From: Candidatus Zhuqueibacterota bacterium
Lineage (GTDB): Bacteria; Zhuqueibacterota; Zhuqueibacteria; Residuimicrobiales; Krinioviventaceae
NCBI GenBank assembly: GCA_016928775.1
Contig: JAFGKD010000115.1
Location: 1 to 59,890, forward strand
Reading direction: 5' to 3'
Length of the DNA: 59,890 nucleotides
Position 1 is the first letter of the stretch. Every line of letters starts with the position of its first letter. This document shows positions 46,301-53,982 of the stretch, piece by piece. The notes beneath the pieces were generated by a model that was given only the letters and a program-made list of their open reading frames with translations, was not told where the DNA came from and did no database searches. The translations under genes were made by a program, and so were the position numbers.

Positions 46301-49300
46301 ATGTCGATCATTCGGTTTCAAATCGCTATTTTTGCATTATGCCTCTGCAGTCTGGGATACGCAAAAAACAACAATAACCATGGCGATCAAAACTACAGCA
46401 CGAGCGGCTTATTTTCCGGCAACAAAATAAGAACCAGTTTTTATAATGACGGAATGCTTGGTGCTCGGCGCGTCAATGAATTGAGCTGCGAATGGCCGAT
46501 CAATTCGGGACATGAATACTTGACGAAAATGTCGGTTTTCGTCGGTGCAAAAGTGCGAAATCACATGGGCGATACATTCCATATTATCTCTGAAGCAAAC
46601 GGCACAGTCACCGGCAATCCACAACATGCCAGCTCCGGTGATGCCGGTCCAGACGGCACATGGTGGAGTTTTGCGCCGTTGCCCGGCTTTCATCAACTGA
46701 ATCCTCCCGATAACCGGCAACCACATATCGCCATGAGTCACTGGGAATGGTCCTGGCCGGAAACCTGGCCCGATAAAAATAATGATTCTGCTGACCCGGG
46801 GTGGCCCGGGGCTTGGAACAGTCTTTTTGGCAAGGATAAATTTTATGCCGATCAGGAGAGCTATTATGTCATGGATGATTACCAGAATAAAGAATTTAAT
46901 TTTTACCCCGACAGCCTCAATCCAGAGCGGCGAGGATTGGGAATTCAAGTTGCTGTGCGTGGCCTGCAGTGGTATCATGTCTATGTCAAGGATGTACTCT
47001 ACCTTTTATATGACATGAAAAATGTTGCTACACACGACCATCACAATATGCTCTTTGGGCTGATGCTTTCTCACAGTATGGGCATAGATATGGATGATGA
47101 TCTTAATTCCTTTGATGTTGAAGAGAATATCGCGTTTGCTTACGATGCAGACGATATTGGCTCGGGTGGATGGACACCGGTCGGTTACATGGGTTGCGCT
47201 TTTCTCGAAACCGCCGGCAATGACGTGGATGGTCTTGATAATGATGATGACGCGGGCGATGGCAGCGGAGAGCGTATTAACGAAGAGATGTTCACCCCAC
47301 GGGACGTTGATGCCGGCGACGCTATTATCGTGATAAATTATTCTGCTTTTGAGCGAAGTTTGACCACCATGCCAGAGGCGGGGATCACCATCTCTTTTTC
47401 CGGATCACAATATGAGATTAAACCGGGTCAACTCTCGGAAATACCCTACAATGCCTTTGACGACAATTTGAATGGCTTGATCGATGAAAATAACAGCATC
47501 ACCATCGGCGACGGAGATGAAACCATTGAGAACTATGTGTATCTTGACAGAAAATATATCAACTATTTCACCGGTACGGGATTGGATAATCCGCTGATTG
47601 ACGAATCGTGCATTGATGGTTTGGATAATGACAGCGACTGGAATGCTGCGTTTGATGATGTTGGCCTGGATGGCGTGGCCGATACGTATGACCAGGGCGA
47701 GGGCGATGGTATACCCACCTCAGGATGGGGGACAGTTTTTCCGGGGGAGCCGAACTTTGAGCGCACCGATCCGGATGAATCGGATATCATTCAGATGACG
47801 TCCTTTGCGAGATATCAGCCCTATACACTGGTCCCCCTCAGTGATGATGCGGCGCTGTGGCAGCATGCGCGTCCCGGATTTTTCAGCCAGGGTTTGGATC
47901 AGATGGGCTTTAATGATTTTATCGCGGCTAGTGGCTATTTTCACCTTTTCCCGCAGACAACACAGCGTATTGGCCTTGCTCTTATTTTCAGTGACCGGGC
48001 GAGCGAGCTTTTTGAGACGAAGAAAAGAACATCTGAAATCTATAATTCAAATTTTGTTTTGCCGACATTCACCTCTATCCCGTTCGTCTCGGCGACGCCA
48101 GGTGATAATTGTGTCACGATTACATGGGATAGTCGGGCGGAAGAGTATTATGATGTTGTTGGCGATCCGATCTCCGGCAATAATTTCGAAGGGTATCGCG
48201 TCTATAAAAACACGTCGCCACAATTTCCCCTTTTTAGTACGCAGCCAATGGAACCCATCGCCATTTTTGACCTCGATAATGACTATAGCGGTCGAGTTGA
48301 TATCGGCGGCGGTAGAACTTTTGATCTCGGTAACAATAGCGGTCTGGCTTATCGCTTTGTCGATAATGATGTTCAAAATGGTGTGCAATATTTTTACGCT
48401 GTCACGTCTTTTAATCACGGTCATCAGGAATTCGGCATTCCGCCAAGCCAGTGTAGCGCCATTGTGCACGGCAATCTGGACGGTACCTACGAAATGGGAG
48501 ACAATATTGTCAGCATTGTACCACGTGATTCGATCGCGCGCGATCTGGGCGACGTTGAGGCACTTGTGCCGATTCAGGGACAAACAACCGGTCAGGTGCT
48601 CTTGCAGTACGTTGACAGTCGTTATTTAAAAAAGCAGCATCTCTATCGGCTTGGTTTTAATGAGAAAATTGTGGCCGATTCATGGGCTGATTATCATCGA
48701 ACGGATGCCATCTCGCTTGTTGATGTCACACAATCGCCATTTGATACCCTCGTCTTTGAAACAGGATTAGCGGATACAGCCGACTTTTTAATTCGCTCAT
48801 ATATATATCATGGTTTCAGATTGGACCTTCGCAATTATCGCCAGCCGCAACTGGATGAACACAGTTTGCTGTGGAACCGAAAAGATGGCCCACGCTTGCG
48901 TATGTATCCATTTTCGCAAGAGGATATTCGCGGTCGCACCACCCTCTCGAATTATTCGCTTGTTTTTGCCGAGACGGGTGCTGATACCTCAACGGTTTTA
49001 AAATTATCCTCCGAGCAAACGCTGCCGGCCATACCGGTGAATTTTCGCGTGAAAAATGAAACGGCGGATAAATATCTTGATTTTGCCTTCTGGGAGCGGC
49101 ATGGTGATGATGGTCGATTTACGACTGGTGTTGGCTCTGATATCATCATTTTGCTTGAAGACGGTGATGAAGAACCACGGGCGGTGACCTGGGCAATTGT
49201 TTACGGCTTTGGCTCCCGCCAACCCGCCGAGACGGGCGATTCCGTATTTATCGAGCTTCGGAAACCTTTCACCTCGGATGATCTTTTCGAATTCCGGATA

Positions 49301-49618
49301 CCGGATTTTGTCAATTCGATCAGCAACAGGGGGGAGGAAATGTACTTTTGTCTTGCACAAAATTATCCCAATCCGTTCAATGGGACGACGCTCATTCGCT
49401 ATGATGTTCCCAGACCGTCGTTTCTGAAAATCGAGATCTATAATATTCTTGGTCAAAAGATAATTACACTTGTCGATGATACGGTCGCAAAAGGACACTA
49501 TAAAGTTTTATGGCTGGGACAAAATGATATAGGGCACCAGGTGAGTAGCGGCGTCTATTTCTGCACTCTGTCGACCACTGATCTGGTCGTCACAAAAAAA
49601 CTATTGCTCATCCGCTAG
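46301..49618 (+). CDS. Large secreted protein with type IX sorting domain and calcium-type repeats
   Basis: 1105 residues from the ATG at 46301, which follows AGGAGG; an in-frame ATG at 46280 lacks one. After the signal peptide (FQIAIFALCLCSLGYAK) the N-terminal ~600 residues match a family common in FCB candidate phyla: SGNKIRTSFYNDGMLG, then HMGDTFHIISE, SQGL-type DQMGFNDFIAASGYFHLFP. Asp/Asn-rich segments resembling calcium-binding repeats interrupt it: DGLDNDDDAGDGSGERINEE and FDDNLNGLIDENNSIT. Residues ~590-700 are an FN3-like domain (NFEGYRVYKNTSPQFPLF; NGVQYFYAVTSFNHG). The tail is a sorting module (CLAQNYPNPFNGTTLIRYDV ... SGVYFCTL ... KKLLLIR). Function unknown; likely at the cell surface. 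Confidence 0.85.
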   Translation: MSIIRFQIAIFALCLCSLGYAKNNNNHGDQNYSTSGLFSGNKIRTSFYNDGMLGARRVNELSCEWPINSGHEYLTKMSVFVGAKVRNHMGDTFHIISEANGTVTGNPQHASSGDAGPDGTWWSFAPLPGFHQLNPPDNRQPHIAMSHWEWSWPETWPDKNNDSADPGWPGAWNSLFGKDKFYADQESYYVMDDYQNKEFNFYPDSLNPERRGLGIQVAVRGLQWYHVYVKDVLYLLYDMKNVATHDHHNMLFGLMLSHSMGIDMDDDLNSFDVEENIAFAYDADDIGSGGWTPVGYMGCAFLETAGNDVDGLDNDDDAGDGSGERINEEMFTPRDVDAGDAIIVINYSAFERSLTTMPEAGITISFSGSQYEIKPGQLSEIPYNAFDDNLNGLIDENNSITIGDGDETIENYVYLDRKYINYFTGTGLDNPLIDESCIDGLDNDSDWNAAFDDVGLDGVADTYDQGEGDGIPTSGWGTVFPGEPNFERTDPDESDIIQMTSFARYQPYTLVPLSDDAALWQHARPGFFSQGLDQMGFNDFIAASGYFHLFPQTTQRIGLALIFSDRASELFETKKRTSEIYNSNFVLPTFTSIPFVSATPGDNCVTITWDSRAEEYYDVVGDPISGNNFEGYRVYKNTSPQFPLFSTQPMEPIAIFDLDNDYSGRVDIGGGRTFDLGNNSGLAYRFVDNDVQNGVQYFYAVTSFNHGHQEFGIPPSQCSAIVHGNLDGTYEMGDNIVSIVPRDSIARDLGDVEALVPIQGQTTGQVLLQYVDSRYLKKQHLYRLGFNEKIVADSWADYHRTDAISLVDVTQSPFDTLVFETGLADTADFLIRSYIYHGFRLDLRNYRQPQLDEHSLLWNRKDGPRLRMYPFSQEDIRGRTTLSNYSLVFAETGADTSTVLKLSSEQTLPAIPVNFRVKNETADKYLDFAFWERHGDDGRFTTGVGSDIIILLEDGDEEPRAVTWAIVYGFGSRQPAETGDSVFIELRKPFTSDDLFEFRIPDFVNSISNRGEEMYFCLAQNYPNPFNGTTLIRYDVPRPSFLKIEIYNILGQKIITLVDDTVAKGHYKVLWLGQNDIGHQVSSGVYFCTLSTTDLVVTKKLLLIR

Positions 49619-49700
49619 TATCCATTGCGGATATAAAGCAGAATGAGTACCTTGTGTGCCAAAATAATAATGAACATGGTCAATTCAGCAGGATGGTAGG

Positions 49701-51641
49701 TTGACATATATTGGTTTTCAGGCGCTCAATGTAGCGCTGGTGCTCTCATTTTACGCTATAGCACTCTATTTTATCAGCGGAAAAAATCCATATACAAAGT
49801 ATATCGTCAGTGCTCATCGGGCCACGATGGCTATTTTTGTGCTGGTACTGTTTGCTTCTTTTGCGTTGGAATATGCTTTGTTTATGCGCGATTTTCGGAT
49901 CGAGTATGTGGCGAACTATTCGAATCGGGCGCTCTCGTGGTTTTATACCTTTGCTGCATTTTGGGCCGGCCAGGCGGGCTCACTGCTGTTTTGGTGTTTA
50001 CTGTTGACGATCTTTGCCGTTATTGTCCTCCTGCAAAATCGGCGAAAAAATCCTGCCCTGCTGCCATATATTATGGGTGTGCTGCACGTCACAATTTTTT
50101 TCTTTTTATATCTTTTGGTGTTTAAATCCAGTCCTTTTGCGCGCCTGCCATTTACACCGGCGGATGGCCAGGGTCTCAATCCCCTTTTACAAAATCCGGC
50201 CATGGTGTTTCATCCACCGTCACTTTACATCGGATTTGTCGCTTTTACCGTACCGTTTGCCTTTGCCATCGCCGCGCTCATCACCGGCCAATTAAAAGAT
50301 AGCTGGGTGGCCTCTATCCGGCGCTGGACGCTGTTCGCCTGGCTCTTTCTCACCATTGGTAACATCCTCGGTATGCAATGGGCCTATGTAGAGTTGGGCT
50401 GGGGCGGTTATTGGGCCTGGGATCCGGTTGAAAATTCATCCCTCATGCCATGGCTGACCGGCACTGCTTTTTTACACTCGATCATCGTGCAGGAACGTAA
50501 GGGGGTGCTCAAGCGCTGGACGATCTCGCTGGTCGTGCTGACATTTGCCCTGACCATTTTTGGAACGTTTGTCACGCGCAGCGGCTTGATCGCTTCGGTG
50601 CACGCTTTTGGTGTCTCGAACCTGGGACCGTTATTTCTCGGCTTTCTCACCCTGGTGATCGTAACTTCAACGGTGCTGCTAATCTTGCGCGCACCCATAC
50701 TCAAAGGCAAAAAAGCGATCGGATCATGGAGCTCGAAAGAATCCAGCTTTTTATTGAATAATTTGCTGTTTGTCGCTATGACCGTCGGAGTGTTTATCGG
50801 CGTGATGACGCCAACATTAAGCGAGCTATTTACCGGCGAGCAAATCACCGTTGGTCCCGAATGGTTCAATCGTATGGCGACGCCCATCGGTATCGTCATC
50901 TTTTTATTGATTGGCCTCTGTACCGTTCTATCCTGGGGCAAAACCACGACCAACAGGCTGTGGAAAAATCTGCTTTTTCCGTCGGCGATCACCATTGTGG
51001 TTTTGGCTCTTCTCCTTCTCTTTAGGGTGGGCGGTGTTTTGCCGCTGCTTGCTTTGGCGGTTGCCGCTTTTAGTATCAGCACCACCATACAAGATTATAT
51101 CCGTGGCGTGCAGGTGTTTGCCCATCGCGAGAAGGTAAACTTGATAGCAGCGATGATTTCTCTCACACAAAAGCATAAAAGACGCTACGGCGGCTATATC
51201 ATTCACCTGGGTGTACTCTGTTTTTTCCTGGGATTGATTGGATCCTCCGCCTTTATTGTGGAGAATTCCGCTACGCTGCGAAAGGGAGAAAGCATACACG
51301 TCGGCAGCTACAATCTGGTTTTCGAAGGTATCGCGCGCACGACCGGCACAGATCGGCTCGTTGACCATGCTCACTTTACGATCACCAAAGGCGAAAAAAA
51401 AATCGGCACAATCGCTTCCGAAAAGCATTTGTTTGACAATTTCCAGCCAGCGACCGAGGTTGGTATTCGCTCTACATTAAAGGAGGATATATACGTCATT
51501 TTAGCAGAGTATGATCTGATAGAAGAATTGGCTACCGTCGTTGTGCTTGTCAATCCATTGGTGCTATGGATATGGATCGGCGGGGGGATTATGGTTTTAG
51601 GTACTCTGATCGCGGTACTACCCGAGAAAAACACGGTTTAG
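49701..51641 (+). CDS. ccmF: CcmF-type cytochrome c haem lyase subunit
   Basis: 646 residues, about fifteen membrane segments. The haem-handling WWD region is WGGYWAWDPVENSSLMPWLT (~residue 235), preceded by GMQWAYVELGWGG; His ligands are expected in NPAMVFHPPSLYIGF and TAFLHSIIVQER. The C-terminal part (KRRYGGYIIHLGVLCFFLGLIGS, then a periplasmic beta-rich region, then VVVLVNPLVLWIWIGGGIM) is typical of CcmF. It ligates haem to apocytochromes c in the periplasm. The start must be TTG at 49701: a stop lies 30 bases upstream in frame and there is no ATG between. No other ccm genes are in the window. The CxxCH propeller at 5172 is a possible client. Confidence 0.9.
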   Translation: MTYIGFQALNVALVLSFYAIALYFISGKNPYTKYIVSAHRATMAIFVLVLFASFALEYALFMRDFRIEYVANYSNRALSWFYTFAAFWAGQAGSLLFWCLLLTIFAVIVLLQNRRKNPALLPYIMGVLHVTIFFFLYLLVFKSSPFARLPFTPADGQGLNPLLQNPAMVFHPPSLYIGFVAFTVPFAFAIAALITGQLKDSWVASIRRWTLFAWLFLTIGNILGMQWAYVELGWGGYWAWDPVENSSLMPWLTGTAFLHSIIVQERKGVLKRWTISLVVLTFALTIFGTFVTRSGLIASVHAFGVSNLGPLFLGFLTLVIVTSTVLLILRAPILKGKKAIGSWSSKESSFLLNNLLFVAMTVGVFIGVMTPTLSELFTGEQITVGPEWFNRMATPIGIVIFLLIGLCTVLSWGKTTTNRLWKNLLFPSAITIVVLALLLLFRVGGVLPLLALAVAAFSISTTIQDYIRGVQVFAHREKVNLIAAMISLTQKHKRRYGGYIIHLGVLCFFLGLIGSSAFIVENSATLRKGESIHVGSYNLVFEGIARTTGTDRLVDHAHFTITKGEKKIGTIASEKHLFDNFQPATEVGIRSTLKEDIYVILAEYDLIEELATVVVLVNPLVLWIWIGGGIMVLGTLIAVLPEKNTV

Positions 51642-51656
51642 CAGTGGAAACACACT

Positions 51657-51896
51657 ATGAATGATATTTATCTGATAATTTTTGTGACAGGTATTTGCGC
51701 TTATGTAGTTGCTCCACTTTTCAAGAAGCATCGCGTCGCCATGGGTCGCGACAAAAAAACGAGCAGCCTTGTCGGTGAGCTGCTGCATCAGCAACAGATG
51801 GCAGCGGATTCCGGGCTTGTATGTCCAAAGTGTCGTTTTCCTGTCAAACCAGGGGACAAGTTCTGTGCCGAATGCGGGGCCAAACTTGTTTCTTGA
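51657..51896 (+). CDS. Small zinc-ribbon membrane protein following ccmF
   Basis: 79 residues. One N-terminal membrane segment (IYLIIFVTGICAYVVAPLF), a short charged linker with SSLVGELLHQQQM, and a C-terminal zinc ribbon with two CxxC knuckles (CPKC, CAEC). The start lies 15 bases after the ccmF stop, so it is translated with it. In related genomes a zinc-ribbon protein can be found near cytochrome-maturation genes; a regulatory or assembly role is an inference. Confidence 0.75.
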   Translation: MNDIYLIIFVTGICAYVVAPLFKKHRVAMGRDKKTSSLVGELLHQQQMAADSGLVCPKCRFPVKPGDKFCAECGAKLVS

Positions 51897-52074
51897 TATC
51901 TTGATTGAGCACAACGGTGGCAAACGCCGGGGATCCAAAAATACAAAAGTCGCTTTACAAATTTTTACAAACTGATGCTTTCTTCCATCGTACTAAAGTA
52001 TCTAACAATTCATAGCCACATTAATAATTTTGGCGAAAGCAAAGTTGAGATCATGAATAGGGAGAGGAGCCAAA

Positions 52075-53109
52075 ATGAAAGCGATTTTATTCTTCATCGT
52101 GCTTGTAATCATGCAGAATACCTTTGCTCAAGGCGTGACGCCAGCGGATTGGGGGCTTGAATCTTTTCACATCACAGACGCCAAACTTGGCGATATTCAC
52201 ATTTATGTAACAGCAAAAGGTATCGAGGAGAAAAAACCCCTCGTGTTCCTTATGTATGGCTGTCGCGGCTTGCCCACCATGTTAGTCGTGGAAAGCGGGG
52301 AAAAATCCATTCAATTGGGGACGGTTCCACCGGATCAAATTTTTACCTTTGCCGATGAATACCATGTCGCGTTTATTGGCAAAGCGGGCACACCATTTTG
52401 CGACACGATGCACGTGCAAGAAATTAATCCCATGCAGCACCTGGAAGATTATCAACCGTCAGAAGAATACATTCAGCATTGCGGCATGGAATGGGAGATT
52501 CAGGCAAGTTCCGCCGTTCTCGATACCCTGTGCCGAATGTTGCCTTTGACCGACAAAATCATTGCCGTTGGGGGATCCGAGGGCGGTTTGTTAGCCATGC
52601 GGCTGGCAGCATCCGATAACCGGATCACGCATCTTGTGAGTATCGTCAGCACTGGTCTGAATCAATTTTATTCCAGTATCATCAACCGCCGGATGGACGC
52701 CGCCATGGGCACTATGACGCATCAGGAAGCACAGGCTGCCGTGGATAGCTTGTTTGCGGTATATCGAAAAATCTATAGCGATCCGAACAGCACTGAAAAA
52801 TGGTATTATGGCCATCCCTACAAACGCTGGGGCAGTTATGCCAATTATATTCCGCTGTATGATCTGGTGAAATTGGATATCCCGATTCTTTTCGTCAACG
52901 GCACGCTCGACAGAAGTTCGCCGATTCTGCAAGCGGATTATATTCAGCTCGAGTTCATCAGATTGGGCAAGGATAATTTAACCTGCTATGTGATGCCGGG
53001 TGTCGAGCATTCGTTGTATGAAATCGTCGTGGAGGATGGCAAAGAACGAGGCGTTTCGCGGCGAGAAGAGGCTTTTACGGCGGTTACGGAGTGGATTGCG
53101 CAGAACTGA
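52075..53109 (+). CDS. Secreted alpha/beta hydrolase
   Basis: 344 residues with a signal peptide (ILFFIVLVIMQNTFAQ). Fold markers: KKPLVFLMYGCRGLP (oxyanion-hole strand), nucleophile elbow GGSEGG in IIAVGGSEGGLLAMRLA (Ser at ~residue 174), acid in ILFVNGTLDRSSPI, and His in VMPGVEHSLYEI. These form a complete Ser-Asp-His triad of a periplasmic esterase or peptidase; the substrate is unknown. AGGAG lies upstream of the ATG. The next 750 bases hold a broken gene. Confidence 0.8.
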   Translation: MKAILFFIVLVIMQNTFAQGVTPADWGLESFHITDAKLGDIHIYVTAKGIEEKKPLVFLMYGCRGLPTMLVVESGEKSIQLGTVPPDQIFTFADEYHVAFIGKAGTPFCDTMHVQEINPMQHLEDYQPSEEYIQHCGMEWEIQASSAVLDTLCRMLPLTDKIIAVGGSEGGLLAMRLAASDNRITHLVSIVSTGLNQFYSSIINRRMDAAMGTMTHQEAQAAVDSLFAVYRKIYSDPNSTEKWYYGHPYKRWGSYANYIPLYDLVKLDIPILFVNGTLDRSSPILQADYIQLEFIRLGKDNLTCYVMPGVEHSLYEIVVEDGKERGVSRREEAFTAVTEWIAQN

Positions 53110-53855
53110 CACACGCTCAAACCTCAGCCAAGAATATCTTTGCCGGCGCCGGATTCACCTGGGACGATATGCTGGCTGAGCGCGAAAAAAACGGATTTTT
53201 TCGGACACGACAACTCATCACAAAAATAAAGCTTGATATAGAAGGTAAATTTGCCAAAGTGGAATCGGACTATTTTTTGATCCGATTCCGCCAGGCGTAT
53301 ATTCCGGTAGAGAAGATGTAGCAGATTCTCACGGTGAACGATTGCTCCGTTAAATTTTTGCTGAACTTGTTTCGAGAACAACAGCTGACCTGGACAAAAT
53401 CCCTGGCTGTCTATTTTCGAGATTATGATTCAAAAGAATTCTACACACTGCACTATGGATGAGGGAATGGCCCAATATGCCGAAGCCATGGCCACGGATG
53501 TTCATATGAATCATTCCCGTGTTCTTGATTTCTTGAGAGAGGGAACACTTTTTCACTTGAAAGATATCGTGAATCATCGTATTGGAAAGCACGGACTCAA
53601 GACAACCGTGGGCTATGCAACGTGCGGTTCATTCATTTTCTCATCGAAACGTACGGACTTGATAAAGTCAAATTGCTCTATACTTTGGAGGCTCGTCCTG
53701 ATGAGGAAAAGGACGAGAGTTCCTGGGAAACGGCATTAAACACCACACTGGACGCGCTCGAGGTTAAGTGGTTGAATTGGCTAACCAACCGGTTCGAACT
53801 TGAACAAGAACAGATCGAGTCGTTTTTAACCAAACCATCTCCGGTTGTTGAATAG
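53110..53855 (+). pseudogene. Frameshifted peptidase MA-like protein
   Basis: Pieces of one gene lie in different frames. First, to 53321: KIKLDIEGKFAKVESDYFLI, the usual entry to the MA-like metallopeptidase domain. Second (from 53425): MDEGMAQYAEAMAT, where such proteins have (L/N)EGLAxY as part of the zinc site, then LDFLREGTLFHLKDI. Third (to 53855): RFIHFLIETYGLDKVKLLYTL and LDALEVKWLNWL, the typical C-terminal helices. The catalytic HExxH stretch between pieces one and two is missing or scrambled. At least two frameshifts or deletions are needed, and there is no N-terminus, so it is non-functional. Confidence 0.7.
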
Positions 53856-53942
53856 TCTCGGGAAAATAGTCCGCGACAACCAGACTTATTCTCTCCCCGC
53901 ACCAAGCTGAACCAATATGAATAATTCCTTGACGTTTTGAGC

Positions 53943-53973
53943 AAAGCCGACTCGTTGCCGAGCCGGCTTTTTT
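53943..53973. terminator. Terminator between the peptidase remnant and the cohesin-dockerin gene
   Basis: AAAGCCGACTCG pairs with CGAGCCGGCTTT (one A-C mismatch) around TTGC and is followed by a T-tract on the plus strand; the minus strand also reads into GGCTTTGCTC. It lies ten bases beyond the stop of the minus-strand gene, so it probably serves both directions. Confidence 0.75.
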
Positions 53974-53982
53974 GCCAAAGTC

